From the NCBI RefSeq assembly GCF_002205635.1, contig NZ_NISJ01000004.1, positions 186,001 through 250,000 on the forward strand: a stretch of 64,000 nucleotides of DNA, in the 5' to 3' direction. Positions 9,092 to 19,424 of the stretch are shown in pieces (the first letter of the stretch is position 1; each line of letters opens with the position of its first letter). The notes under the pieces were generated by a model, which made no database searches, had not been told where the DNA came from, and saw nothing but the letters and a program-made list of their open reading frames with translations. The translations under genes and the position numbers were made by a program. Source of the stretch: Sphingopyxis witflariensis (GTDB taxonomy: Bacteria; Pseudomonadota; Alphaproteobacteria; Sphingomonadales; Sphingomonadaceae).

Positions 9092-10432
9092 CTATTTCGC
9101 GGCGGGACGCACGCCGCCGATGATCGACAGGGTGATTGCCGTCACCGCATTGCGGATCGCCGGTTCGGCCTGCGGCGCGAAAAAGGGCGAGTGATTGGTC
9201 GGCGCTGGCTGCCCCTTCGCCTTCAGTTCGGCGAGCAGCCCCGGATCATAGCCGCCGATCCCAAAGAAGATCGACGGGACACCCGCTTCGACAAACTCCG
9301 AAAAATCCTCGCTGCCCGACATGGGCGCCACGCTCGCGGGAGTGAAGACCAGATTATCGCCAAAGACCGGCTTCAATGCAGCGGCGCCGGCGGCGGCCAT
9401 CGACTCATCGTTGAACAGCGCGCCGGTTCCGGTCAGATAGGTAATCGTCGGTTCGGGCGCATTGCCCATTAGCGCCGCCGCCTTGGCCGAACGCGCGGTG
9501 CCGGCCTTGAGCAGCTCGCGCACCTCGGGGGCATGCGAGCGCAGATTGACCTTCACCTCGGCGCTGTCGGGGATGATGTTCGGCGCGCTGCCGGCATGGA
9601 TCGCACCGATCGTCAGCACGCCAAAGGTACCGGCTTCCTTTTCGCGGCTGATCACCGTCTGAACATCCGTCACGAAACGCGCCGCAATCGGGATCGGATC
9701 GATCGTCGCCGAGGGCATCGAGCCATGACCGCCGCGGCCGTGGAAGATAATCGAATAGCTGTCCGATGCCGCCGACGACGGCCCCGCCTTGATCGCCACC
9801 TGGCCTGACGGCAGGTTGGACACATGCGCGGCAAAACCGAAATCGGGGCGCGGAAAGCGCGTCAGCAAGCCATCGGCCAACATCGCGCGCGCGCCCTGCA
9901 ACGTCTCTTCGGCGGGCTGACCGATCAGCACGATCGTCCCCGACCAGCTGTCGCGCATCGCCGACAGCGCCTGCGCGACGCCGACCAGATAGGCGACATG
10001 GGTGTCGTGGCCGCAGGCGTGCATCGCGGGCACATCCTTGCCCTCATAGGTCGCACGCGCCTTGCTGGCCCAGGGAAGCCCCGTCTTTTCCTCCATCGGC
10101 AGCGCGTCCATGTCGGCACGCACGAGGATCGTCGGCCCCTCGCCATTTTTCAGCACGCCGACGACACCGGTCCCGCCGACCTTTTCGGTCACGGCAAAGC
10201 CCGCCTTGCGCAGATGCTGCGCCAATATGCCCGCGGTGCGAACCTCCTGCATCCCGAGTTCGGGATGCAGGTGCAGGTCCTTGTAAAGCGCCTCAAGCGC
10301 CGGATAATTTTTGTCGAGCAGCGCGGTCAGCCGTGCGCTCGCGGCCGACAGGTCGGGGGCGGCCTGCGCCGCCCCGCCCGAGAAAAGGGTGGCGAACGAA
10401 GCCGCCGCCAAGAGCCAGTGCTTCGTCGCCAT
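9092..10432 (-). CDS. secreted M20 family amidohydrolase/peptidase
   Basis: About 446 residues. The N-terminus is a clear Sec signal peptide (positive start, hydrophobic stretch, cleavage near GGAAQA), so it acts in the periplasm. Metal and catalytic motifs of the amidohydrolase branch of M20 are present: DMDALPM, MHACGHDTHVA near residue 125, QPAEE near 160 and GSEDFSEF near 385. Such enzymes hydrolyse N-acyl amino acids or hippurate-like amides. The start was chosen for the signal peptide and the GGGGGAAAAG ribosome-binding site. It follows lpdA by 22 bases, so it may be read through from the TCA operon. Confidence 0.92.
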   Translation of the reverse strand: MATKHWLLAAASFATLFSGGAAQAAPDLSAASARLTALLDKNYPALEALYKDLHLHPELGMQEVRTAGILAQHLRKAGFAVTEKVGGTGVVGVLKNGEGPTILVRADMDALPMEEKTGLPWASKARATYEGKDVPAMHACGHDTHVAYLVGVAQALSAMRDSWSGTIVLIGQPAEETLQGARAMLADGLLTRFPRPDFGFAAHVSNLPSGQVAIKAGPSSAASDSYSIIFHGRGGHGSMPSATIDPIPIAARFVTDVQTVISREKEAGTFGVLTIGAIHAGSAPNIIPDSAEVKVNLRSHAPEVRELLKAGTARSAKAAALMGNAPEPTITYLTGTGALFNDESMAAAGAAALKPVFGDNLVFTPASVAPMSGSEDFSEFVEAGVPSIFFGIGGYDPGLLAELKAKGQPAPTNHSPFFAPQAEPAIRNAVTAITLSIIGGVRPAAK

Positions 10433-10454
10433 ATTCTTTTCCCCCGTAAACCCG

Positions 10455-11852
10455 TCAGATGTGGATCGGCTTGCCCGTGACCGCCATCGCCGCTTCCTTG
10501 ATCGCTTCGCTGTGCGTCGGATGCGCGTGGCAAGTGTAGGCGATGTCTTCCGACGTCGCGCCAAATTCCATCGCCTGTGCGGCCTGCGCGATCATCGTGC
10601 CCGCAACGCTGGCGATGACCCAGACGCCGAGCACGCGGTCGGTCTTGGCATCGGCGATGACCTTCACGAAACCGTCGGGCTCGTGATTGGTCTTGGCGCG
10701 GCTGTTCGCCATCATCGGGAATTTTCCGACCTTGACCTCGCCGCGTTCTTTCGCCTGCTCTTCGGTCAGGCCAACACCGGCGATTTCGGGCATCGTGTAG
10801 ACGACCGACGGGATGACGTCGTGATTCACGATACCGGTCTGGCCCGCGATATTCTCGGCGCAGGCGATGCCTTCATCTTCGGCCTTGTGCGCGAGCATCG
10901 GACCGGGAACGACGTCGCCGATCGCCCAGATGCCGGGAACCGTGGTGCGGAAATCATGATCGGTTTCGATCTGGCCGCGCGCGTTGACCGTGAGACCCGC
11001 CTTGTCGAGCGCGAGGCCGTCGGTGTTGGGACGACGCCCGATCGACACCAGCACGACATCGGCCTCGAGCGTTTCGGCGTCACCGCCGGCTGCGGGTTCC
11101 AGCGTGAGAACGGCTTTCTTGCCCTTGACCTCGGCCTTGGTGACCTTGGTCTTCAGCTTGAATTCGACGCCCTGCTTCTTGAAGATCTTGTTCGCTTCCT
11201 TGCGAACGTCGCCGTCCATGCCGGGCAGGATCTGGTCGAGGAATTCGACGCAGGTGACCTTGGCGCCCAGACGGCGCCACACGCTGCCGAGTTCGAGGCC
11301 AATCACGCCGCCGCCGATGACGACCATATGCTCGGGAACCTTGGCCAGTTCGAGCGCGCCGGTCGAATCGACGATGATCTGCTTGTCATTGTCGACCTCG
11401 ACGCCGGGAAGCGGGGTCACCGACGAGCCGGTTGCGATGATGATATTCTTCGCACGCACGGCCTTGCCAGCAACCTCGACCGTGTCGGCGGAGGTGAACT
11501 GCGCATAGCCCTTCAGCCAGTCGATCTTGTTCTTCTTGAACAGAAATTCGATCCCGCCGGTCAGGCCCTTGACCGCATCCTTGCGCTGGCCCTGCATGGT
11601 GGGCAGGTCAAGCTCGGGCTTCACCTTGATGCCCATCGCCGCCATCGCGCCGCCGGCTGCCGCTTCATAATATTCTGACGCGTGGAGCATCGCCTTCGAC
11701 GGGATACAGCCGACGTTGAGGCAGGTGCCGCCCAGCGTCTCGCGCCCTTCGGCGCAGGCGGTCTTGAGGCCCAGCTGCGCTGCGCGGATCGCAGCGACAT
11801 AACCGCCGGGGCCGGCACCGATGACAAGAACGTCGTAGTCGTAATCAGCCAT
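10455..11852 (-). CDS. lpdA: dihydrolipoyl dehydrogenase (E3)
   Basis: E3 reoxidises dihydrolipoamide of 2-oxo acid dehydrogenase complexes with NAD+ through FAD and a redox-active disulfide. The 465-residue protein has the FAD motif GAGPGGYVAAIRA at residues 12-24, the disulfide motif GGTCLNVGCIPSKAML near residues 41-56, the NAD-binding segment VVIGGGVIGLELGSVW near 176-191, and the C-terminal catalytic HAHPTHSEA near 443. It lies directly after sucA-sucB, so it most likely serves the oxoglutarate dehydrogenase complex. Confidence 0.97.
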   Translation of the reverse strand: MADYDYDVLVIGAGPGGYVAAIRAAQLGLKTACAEGRETLGGTCLNVGCIPSKAMLHASEYYEAAAGGAMAAMGIKVKPELDLPTMQGQRKDAVKGLTGGIEFLFKKNKIDWLKGYAQFTSADTVEVAGKAVRAKNIIIATGSSVTPLPGVEVDNDKQIIVDSTGALELAKVPEHMVVIGGGVIGLELGSVWRRLGAKVTCVEFLDQILPGMDGDVRKEANKIFKKQGVEFKLKTKVTKAEVKGKKAVLTLEPAAGGDAETLEADVVLVSIGRRPNTDGLALDKAGLTVNARGQIETDHDFRTTVPGIWAIGDVVPGPMLAHKAEDEGIACAENIAGQTGIVNHDVIPSVVYTMPEIAGVGLTEEQAKERGEVKVGKFPMMANSRAKTNHEPDGFVKVIADAKTDRVLGVWVIASVAGTMIAQAAQAMEFGATSEDIAYTCHAHPTHSEAIKEAAMAVTGKPIHI

Positions 11853-11892
11853 TTTTCGTTCCTTTACCCCACGGGGGACTGGGGAGAAATTC

Positions 11893-13107
11893 TTAGAGGT
11901 CGATGAGGAGGCGCGTCGGATCCTCGATCGCTTCCTTGATCGTCTTGAGGAAGGTCACCGCCTCGCGGCCGTCGATCAGGCGATGGTCATAGCTGAGCGC
12001 GATGTACATCATCGGGCGCGCGACGATCTCGCCATTGCGGACGACGGGACGATCCTCGATGCGATGGAGGCCGAGCACCGCCGACTGCGGCGGGTTGATG
12101 ATCGGAGTCGACATCAGGCCGCCGAAGACACCACCGTTCGAAATGGTGAAGGTGCCGCCGGTCATGTCGTCCATCGTCAGCGTGCCTTCCTTGGCGCGCT
12201 TGCCCAGGTCGGCGATGGCCTTTTCGATTTCGGCAAAGCTCATGGCATCGGCGTTGCGGACGATCGGAACGACCAGGCCGTTCGGCGCGCTGACCGCGAC
12301 CGACACGTCCAGATAGTCATGATAGACGATCTCGTCGCCATCGATGCGCGCATTGACCGCCGGAATATCATGCGCCGCAAGCGCAACCGCCTTGGTGAAG
12401 AAGCTCATGAAGCCGAGACGCACGCCATGCTTCTTTTCAAAGCTGTCGCGATATTTTTCGCGCGTCGCCATCACCGCCGACATGTCGACGTCATTGAAGG
12501 TCGTGAGCATCGCCGCAGTATCCTGCGCCGACTTCAACCGCTTGGCGATCGTCTGACGCATGCGCGTCATCTTGACGCGCTCTTCGCGGCGGCCCGGCGT
12601 ACCGGCCGCAACCGGAGCAGCGGCGGCGGGAGCCGGAGCGGGTGCAACCGCGTCGGGCGCAGCGCTCGCAGCGGCGAGCACATCTTCCTTGGTCAGTCGG
12701 CCGTCCTTGCCGCTGCCCTTGATCTTGGTCGGGTCCACACCGTGCTCGAGTACCAGGCGGCGCACCGCAGGCGACAGCGTCGTGACGCCGTCGCCATGTT
12801 CTTCGGCCGTGGCCGCAGGAGCAGGCGCAGCGGCTTCGGCCTTCGCGGCGGGCGCGGCAGCCTTGCCGGCCCCAGCCTCGATCACCGCGATCACCGCACC
12901 GACATTGACCGTGTCGCCGACAGCCGCGACCTGCTGGCCCATCACACCCGCAACAGGTGAAGGAACTTCAACCGCGACCTTGTCGGTCTCGAGGCTTGCA
13001 ATCGGTTCATCGACGGCAACCGCATCGCCCGGCTGCTTCAGCCATTCGCCGATCGTCGCTTCGGTCACGCTTTCGCCCAGCGTAGGGACTTTGACTTCGG
13101 TGCTCAT
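11893..13107 (-). CDS. sucB: 2-oxoglutarate dehydrogenase E2, dihydrolipoamide succinyltransferase
   Basis: E2 transfers the succinyl group from E1 to CoA and forms the core of the complex. Residues 1-76 are a single lipoyl domain with the lysine in ETDKVAVEV near residue 43. An Ala/Pro-rich linker follows, then a peripheral-subunit-binding domain near 110-150 ([27 protein letters not shown]), another Ala/Pro linker and the catalytic domain from about 175 with [11 protein letters not shown] near 378. At 404 residues it is normal for SucB. A palindromic repeat lies in the gap between it and sucA. Confidence 0.97.
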   Translation of the reverse strand: MSTEVKVPTLGESVTEATIGEWLKQPGDAVAVDEPIASLETDKVAVEVPSPVAGVMGQQVAAVGDTVNVGAVIAVIEAGAGKAAAPAAKAEAAAPAPAATAEEHGDGVTTLSPAVRRLVLEHGVDPTKIKGSGKDGRLTKEDVLAAASAAPDAVAPAPAPAAAAPVAAGTPGRREERVKMTRMRQTIAKRLKSAQDTAAMLTTFNDVDMSAVMATREKYRDSFEKKHGVRLGFMSFFTKAVALAAHDIPAVNARIDGDEIVYHDYLDVSVAVSAPNGLVVPIVRNADAMSFAEIEKAIADLGKRAKEGTLTMDDMTGGTFTISNGGVFGGLMSTPIINPPQSAVLGLHRIEDRPVVRNGEIVARPMMYIALSYDHRLIDGREAVTFLKTIKEAIEDPTRLLIDL

Positions 13108-13127
13108 CGTTTCTTCTCTTCGTTGTT

Positions 13128-13190
13128 CCCCCGCGAAGGCGGGGGTCCATCATCTGACTCTGGGTAATGGACCCCCGCCTGCGCGGAGGG
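13128..13190. repeat. palindromic repeat, family E, inside the sucA-sucB gap
   Basis: The arms CCCCGCGAAGGCGGGGGTCC and GGACCCCCGCCTGCGCGG face each other across about 22 bases in the 100-base spacer between sucA and sucB. Related elements with the same CCCGC-GAAnGCGGG core lie at 50693-50771 and 55428-55512. Placed inside an operon, it could modify mRNA stability or E1:E2 stoichiometry. Confidence 0.75.
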
Positions 13191-13208
13191 CCATCGGTGT
13201 AAATAAAC

Positions 13209-16028
13209 CTACTTGCTCTTGGCCCGGCGGATTTCGGCGCGGACGTTCAGACCAAGCGCGTCGGCGACCAGCGCCGACTGTTCGGTCTGGTGCCGGCTCA
13301 TCAGGCCCGTCGCGGGCGATGCCGCGGCGGCACGGCCCGCATAACGCGGCCGCATGCCCTTCTTGCCCGCTTCGGTCAGCGCGTCCTCGATCAGCTCGTT
13401 GACGAAGAACCAGCTACCATTGTTGCGCGGTTCTTCCTGCGCCCACACCACGTCTTCCAGCTTCGGCATGCGTTTGAGACGCACGGCGAGCGGTTCCCCC
13501 GGGAAGGGATAAAGCTGTTCGATGCGGATCACCGTCGTGTCGGTCAGTTCGGCCGCGTCGCGCGCTTCCATCAGGTCATAACCGACCTTGCCCGAACAGA
13601 GGACGACGCGCTTGATATCGGCGTCGGCCGGCGGCGTGCGATCGGACATGATGCGGCGGAAATGCGCATCGCCGATGAAGTCCGAGCGCTGCGACACCGC
13701 CAGTTTGTGGCGGAGCAGCGACTTGGGCGTCATGATGATCAGCGGCTTGCGGAACGAGCGCAGCATCTGGCGGCGCAGGACGTGGAAATAGTTCGAGGGG
13801 GTCGAAATATTGCACACCTGGATATTGTCGCCCGCGCACAGTTGCAGGAAGCGTTCGAGGCGTGCCGAGCTATGCTCGGGGCCCTGACCTTCATAACCGT
13901 GCGGCAACAGCATCACGAGGCCATTGGCGCGCAGCCACTTGGCTTCGCCCGACGCGATGAACTGGTCGATCATGATCTGCGCGCCATTGGCGAAATCGCC
14001 GAATTGCGCTTCCCAGAGCACGAGGCTCTTCGGATCGGCCATGGCATAGCCATATTCGAAACCGAGCACGCCATATTCGGACAGCGGGCTGTCGAGCACT
14101 TCGAACCGGCCGTGCGGCACGGTGGTCAGCGGCACATATTTGCGCTCATCCTTCTGGTCGACCCAGACGGCATGACGCTGGCTGAAGGTGCCGCGCCCTG
14201 AATCCTGGCCCGACAGGCGGACCTGATAGCCTTCGCTGAGCAAGGTGCCGAAGGCGAGGCTTTCGGCGGTCGCCCAGTCGAAGACTTCGCCGTCGCTTTT
14301 GTTCGCAAACATCGCGCCGCGCGCATCGATCACGCGGCGCAGCGTCTTGTGCACCTCCAGATCGCCCGGGATCGTCGTCATCGTGCGACCGATCGAATCG
14401 AACAATTTGTCCGAAACGCCCGTCGAGATATTGCGGCGCGCATTTTCGGGGTCGGCAGGAGCGTGGAGCCCCGACCAGCGCCCGGCGAACCAGTCGGCCT
14501 TGTTCGGCTTATAGCTTTTCGCGGCCTCGAAATCGCCTTCGAGCTGGGCGACGAATTCGGCACGGCGGGCATCGGCCCAGCTCGCGTCGATCACGCCTTC
14601 GCCCTCAAGCTTGGCCGCGCACAGCTGCGACACCGGCGGATGCTGGCGGATGATGCCGTACATCAAAGGCTGGGTGAACGAAGGCTCGTCGCCTTCATTG
14701 TGGCCGAAGCGGCGATAGCACCACATGTCGATGACGACGTCGCGCTTGAACTGCTGACGGAAATCGATCGCGAGCTTGCAAGCGAAGGTCACCGCTTCGG
14801 GATCGTCGCCGTTGACGTGGAGGATCGGCGCCATCACGCCCTTTGCGACGTCCGACGGATAGGGCGACGAGCGCGCATATTGCGGGCTGGTCGTGAAACC
14901 GATCTGGTTGTTGACGATGAAGTGGAGGCAGCCGCCGGTGTTGTAACCGCGGATGCCCGAGAAGCCGAGACATTCCCAGACGATCCCCTGCCCCGCGAAC
15001 GCCGCGTCGCCGTGGATCAGCACGGGCAGCACCTGCTCATGCTTGGCCAGATCGTCGCGCACCACCTGCTGCGCGCGCACCTTGCCGAGCACGACCGGGT
15101 CGGCTGCTTCAAGGTGCGACGGATTGGGGACGAGCGACATATGCACCGACGCACCGCCGAATTCGCGGTCGGTCGAGGTGCCGAGGTGATATTTGACGTC
15201 ACCCGATCCGCCGATGTCATCGGGGTTCGCCGATCCGCCGGCAAATTCGTGGAAGATCACCTGATACGGCTTCGCCATGACGTTCGCGAGCATATTGAGC
15301 CGTCCGCGATGCGCCATGCCATAGACGATCTCGCGCACGCCGTATTGGGCGCCATATTTGATGATGGCTTCCATCGCGGGGATCATGCTTTCGCCGCCGT
15401 CGAGGCCGAAACGCTTGGTACCGACATATTTGCGCGCGAGGAATTTTTCCCACTCCTCGGCCTGGATCACCTTGCTCAGGATGGCGCGTTTGCCCTCGAC
15501 CGAAAATTCGATGATCTTGTCGGCGCCTTCCATCCGTTCCTGCAGGAACTGACGCTCTTCGATATCGGCGATGTGCATATATTCGAGGCCGACATTGCCG
15601 CAATAATTGGCGCGCAGGATCGCGACGATTTCGCGAATAGTCGCCTTTTCCAGCCCCAGTGTGCCCCCGATGAACACCGGACGGTCCTGATCCGCGCCGA
15701 CAAAGCCGTGGAATTCAGGCGTCAGGTCGGCAGGCAGCTCGCGCGTACTGAGGCCGAGCGGATCGAGATTGGCGGCAAGATGCCCGCGCACGCGATAGGT
15801 ACGGATCAGCATCATCGCGCGGATCGAATCATCGGCGGCGCGTTCGACTTCGGCATTCGACAGCGGCGCACCAGCCTTTGCAGCGGCGGCCTTCACCGCA
15901 ACCTGCATCTGCTGCGGGTCGAGCGCTGCGGTCAGGTCGTCGCTGTCGATCTGCGGCCAGTTTTTCGGCGCCCAGCTGGGTCCGGCCTGCGGTTCGTCGA
16001 TGTCAAAGCTCTGTCGTTCGAGGTTCAT
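13209..16028 (-). CDS. sucA: 2-oxoglutarate dehydrogenase E1 component
   Basis: The thiamine-diphosphate-dependent E1 decarboxylates 2-oxoglutarate and succinylates the E2 lipoyl group. At about 939 residues it has the usual length. Seen motifs include HRGRLNMLANV near residue 240, GDAAFAGQGIVWE near 345 and NNQIGFTT near 380 (ThDP/Mg binding), and in the C-terminal transketolase-like half LLPHGYEGQGPEHSSAR. The start at 16028 has GGAAG at good spacing; an ATG four codons upstream (16040) is possible. A 12-bp hairpin separates it from sucD upstream. Confidence 0.96.
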   Translation of the reverse strand: MNLERQSFDIDEPQAGPSWAPKNWPQIDSDDLTAALDPQQMQVAVKAAAAKAGAPLSNAEVERAADDSIRAMMLIRTYRVRGHLAANLDPLGLSTRELPADLTPEFHGFVGADQDRPVFIGGTLGLEKATIREIVAILRANYCGNVGLEYMHIADIEERQFLQERMEGADKIIEFSVEGKRAILSKVIQAEEWEKFLARKYVGTKRFGLDGGESMIPAMEAIIKYGAQYGVREIVYGMAHRGRLNMLANVMAKPYQVIFHEFAGGSANPDDIGGSGDVKYHLGTSTDREFGGASVHMSLVPNPSHLEAADPVVLGKVRAQQVVRDDLAKHEQVLPVLIHGDAAFAGQGIVWECLGFSGIRGYNTGGCLHFIVNNQIGFTTSPQYARSSPYPSDVAKGVMAPILHVNGDDPEAVTFACKLAIDFRQQFKRDVVIDMWCYRRFGHNEGDEPSFTQPLMYGIIRQHPPVSQLCAAKLEGEGVIDASWADARRAEFVAQLEGDFEAAKSYKPNKADWFAGRWSGLHAPADPENARRNISTGVSDKLFDSIGRTMTTIPGDLEVHKTLRRVIDARGAMFANKSDGEVFDWATAESLAFGTLLSEGYQVRLSGQDSGRGTFSQRHAVWVDQKDERKYVPLTTVPHGRFEVLDSPLSEYGVLGFEYGYAMADPKSLVLWEAQFGDFANGAQIMIDQFIASGEAKWLRANGLVMLLPHGYEGQGPEHSSARLERFLQLCAGDNIQVCNISTPSNYFHVLRRQMLRSFRKPLIIMTPKSLLRHKLAVSQRSDFIGDAHFRRIMSDRTPPADADIKRVVLCSGKVGYDLMEARDAAELTDTTVIRIEQLYPFPGEPLAVRLKRMPKLEDVVWAQEEPRNNGSWFFVNELIEDALTEAGKKGMRPRYAGRAAAASPATGLMSRHQTEQSALVADALGLNVRAEIRRAKSK

Positions 16029-16086
16029 AATCTCTTCCATTCTCTCAAGAGAAATGGCTTCCGGGGAGGATGATTGGGGAAGGAAC

Positions 16087-16116
16087 GCCCGCCGGCAAAA
16101 TGCGTTGCCGGCGGGC
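16087..16116. terminator. stem-loop between sucD and sucA
   Basis: GCCCGCCGGCAA and TTGCCGGCGGGC form a perfect 12-bp stem around a 6-base loop, 6 bases beyond the sucD stop. There is no U-tract after it on the minus strand, so it is more likely an mRNA-stabilising or attenuating hairpin than a strong terminator. Confidence 0.7.
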
Positions 16117-16122
16117 AGTCCC

Positions 16123-17013
16123 TCAGACGCGTTCCTTCAACACTTCGGCAAGCGTGGTGCCGAGTTCAGACGGGCTCGCCGACACGGTGATGCCCGCGGC
16201 TTCCATCGCCGCAATCTTGCTTCCGGCGTCGCCCTTGCCGCCCGACACGATCGCGCCGGCGTGGCCCATGCGGCGTCCCGGAGGAGCGGTCAGGCCGGCG
16301 ATGAAGCCGACCATCGGCTTTTTGCGGCCGCGCTTGGCTTCGTCGATCAGGAACTGTGCCGCCTGCTCTTCGGCGTCGCCGCCGATTTCGCCGATCATGA
16401 TGATCGACTTGGTCGCGTCATCGGCGAGGAAGAGTTCGAGCATGTCGATGAAGTTGGTGCCGTTGACCGGATCACCGCCGATGCCGACCGCGGTCGTCTG
16501 ACCCAGGCCGACATTCGAGGTCTGGAACACCGCTTCATAGGTGAGCGTGCCCGAGCGCGAGACAACGCCGACGCTGCCCTTTTTGAAGATGCTGCCGGGC
16601 ATGATGCCGATCTTGCACTCTTCCGGGGTCAGAACGCCGGGGCAATTTGGGCCAATGAGGCGCGACTTCGAACCCGAAAGCGCGCGCTTCACCTTGACCA
16701 TGTCGAGCACCGGAATGCCTTCGGTGATGCAGACGATCAGTTCCATCTCGGCGTCGATCGCCTCGAGGATCGAATCGGCGGCGAACGGCGGCGGAACATA
16801 GATGCAGCTCGCGGTCGCGCCGGTCACGGCCTTGGCTTCCTCGACCGTGTTGAAGTTCGGCAGGCCGATATGCGTCGTGCCGCCCTTGCCCGGGGTCACG
16901 CCGCCGACCATCTTGGTGCCATAGGCCAACGCCTGCTCGGTGTGGAAGGTGCCAGTTGCACCCGTCATCCCCTGGGTGATGACCTTGGTATTCTTGTCGA
17001 TCAGGATGGACAT
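16123..17013 (-). CDS. sucD: succinate-CoA ligase subunit alpha
   Basis: SucD is the CoA-binding, phosphohistidine-carrying subunit of succinyl-CoA synthetase. The 296-residue protein begins [18 protein letters not shown]. It has the CoA-binding region GATGTFH, VTPGKGG and [18 protein letters not shown] near residue 124, and the active-site region [14 protein letters not shown] near 245, in which GHAG carries the phosphorylated histidine. An AGGAG site supports the start. The beta subunit gene sucC, usually adjacent, is not in the window; the gene upstream is mdh. Confidence 0.96.
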   Translation of the reverse strand: MSILIDKNTKVITQGMTGATGTFHTEQALAYGTKMVGGVTPGKGGTTHIGLPNFNTVEEAKAVTGATASCIYVPPPFAADSILEAIDAEMELIVCITEGIPVLDMVKVKRALSGSKSRLIGPNCPGVLTPEECKIGIMPGSIFKKGSVGVVSRSGTLTYEAVFQTSNVGLGQTTAVGIGGDPVNGTNFIDMLELFLADDATKSIIMIGEIGGDAEEQAAQFLIDEAKRGRKKPMVGFIAGLTAPPGRRMGHAGAIVSGGKGDAGSKIAAMEAAGITVSASPSELGTTLAEVLKERV

Positions 17014-17082
17014 ATTCAAATCTCCTAGGGGAGGGTCAGGATGCTCTTTGGCTCGAACCTGACACGCTAATATGGGATTGCA

Positions 17083-17109
17083 ACCCGTCCGGCATGGCGC
17101 CGGACGGGT
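17083..17109. terminator. stem-loop between mdh and sucD
   Basis: CCCGTCCGGC and GCCGGACGGG form a perfect 10-bp stem with a 5-base loop, starting 9 bases after the mdh stop. The following minus-strand bases are TTGCAATCC, without a U-run. It may weaken read-through or protect the mdh message 3' end. Confidence 0.7.
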
Positions 17110-17117
17110 CGGTGTCA

Positions 17118-18119
<1,002 letters not shown>

Positions 18120-18234
18120 TCACAGATCGACGGGGGCACGGGCTTAAACCCCTTGTCGATCCCACTGATGGGGTCGCCCCTACGCCGATTCCCTTAAGGA
18201 AACAACAGCGAAAAGGTCGAAAAACCCCCTTTTT

Positions 18235-18251
18235 TTGCTAATAGTTCGCAA
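18235..18251. promoter_or_regulatory. Fur-like palindrome upstream of mdh
   Basis: TTGC-TAATAGTTC-GCAA is a 17-base imperfect palindrome (6 of 8 base pairs match, TTGCnAAnnnTTnGCAA pattern) overlapped by a second inverted repeat, ATAGTT-N6-AACTAT, at 18241-18258. The form resembles alphaproteobacterial Fur boxes. It lies 155 bases upstream of mdh and 130 bases upstream of the divergent deacetylase, in the 300-base gap between them. The rest of this gap shows nothing else I can name. Confidence 0.4.
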
Positions 18252-18380
18252 TAACTATAAGGCGCGGCAGAGAAACCGGAAGATGGGCGTTAATATCATC
18301 TTCGGCAAGAGCGAGGAGCGACAATCGGCGCGCGCAGGGGTTAACCCGTCCTTATCTCAATTCCGACTAGGCTGGCGCGG

Positions 18381-19424
18381 ATGACGCGCGCAATCATCAG
18401 CTTTGACACCGAATTGTCGGCAGGCCTCTACCAACGAGGTGCCGACGCACGCGCCAATTTCGAAAGCTCGATCCTTGGCCGCTGCCGTGACGGCGACTAT
18501 GGCATCCACTTCCAGATGGACATGCTCGAACGCTTCGACCTGACCGGCGTGTTCTTTGTCGATCCGATGCCTGCGCTGGTTTATGGGCCTGCTGTCGTCG
18601 ACATGATCGTTCAGCCGATCGTCGCGCGCGGACACGAAGTGCAGCTGCATATCCACACCGAATGGCTCGCCTTCGCACGCTTCAATCCGGCCGGCCGCCT
18701 GACAGGGCGCAATATCGGCGACTTTCCGCTGCCCAAACAGAAGAAACTGATCGCGCTCGCCCGCGACATTCTGGTCGGCGCCGGAGCGCCAGCGCCGACA
18801 GCATTTCGCGCGGGCAATTTCGGCGCCAACGACGACACGCTGCGCGCGCTCGCTGCGCTCGGCTTTCGCTTCGACAGCAGCTTCAACGGCGCCTATCGCA
18901 GCCACGGCTGCACTATCTCGCTCGACCCCGGCGATGTCGGCATGCGCCACCATCTGGGCGTGTGCGAAGTGCCGGTCGGGGGCGTGATGGACCGCGCCGA
19001 CCGCTTCCGCCCGGCACAGCTTTGCGCGATGTCGGAGGAAGAGATGCGCGACGCGCTCGACCATAGTGCAGCGAGCGGCGCAATCCAGTTTTCGGCCTTC
19101 AGCCATAGCTTCGAGCTGCTCAGCCGTGACCGCGAAGTGCCGAACCACCTCGCCATCGCGCGGATGGAGGCACTGTGCCGCACCGTCGCTGACGACGCGC
19201 GTATCGATAGTGGCGGCTTTGCCACCCTGCCCGCGCCGCCCGCGCACCCGATCCGAATCGCGGTTGCGGCGCCGCGGCCGCTCCGCACGGTGCGGCGGAC
19301 AATCGAACAGGGGGTGGGCCATCTGGCGCATGAGGTGCGTTACGTCCGCAACCTCATCGCCGTGACGGTCCATTCATCGCGATGGGGCAAGATTGCCAGC
19401 GGCGTCCTGCTGGCAATCGCCTAG
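18381..19424 (+). CDS. polysaccharide deacetylase-like protein
   Basis: A 347-residue protein with a NodB-like fold. ISFDTEL near residue 6 supplies the first acidic motif, HEVQLHIHTEW near 87 the metal-binding histidines (H-x-H), and FRAGNFGAN near 143 the following conserved motif. Such enzymes remove acetyl groups from polysaccharides, but the canonical HxxxH spacing is altered, so substrate and activity are uncertain. A basic C-terminal segment with a hydrophobic stretch may associate with the membrane. It converges with zapE, their 3' ends overlapping by 4 bases. Confidence 0.75.
   Translation: MTRAIISFDTELSAGLYQRGADARANFESSILGRCRDGDYGIHFQMDMLERFDLTGVFFVDPMPALVYGPAVVDMIVQPIVARGHEVQLHIHTEWLAFARFNPAGRLTGRNIGDFPLPKQKKLIALARDILVGAGAPAPTAFRAGNFGANDDTLRALAALGFRFDSSFNGAYRSHGCTISLDPGDVGMRHHLGVCEVPVGGVMDRADRFRPAQLCAMSEEEMRDALDHSAASGAIQFSAFSHSFELLSRDREVPNHLAIARMEALCRTVADDARIDSGGFATLPAPPAHPIRIAVAAPRPLRTVRRTIEQGVGHLAHEVRYVRNLIAVTVHSSRWGKIASGVLLAIA

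Noticed and set aside
14349..16073. A 574-residue plus-strand frame opposite sucA
   Set aside because: Mirror of a conserved gene; composition is Arg/Asp/His-rich with no family pattern.
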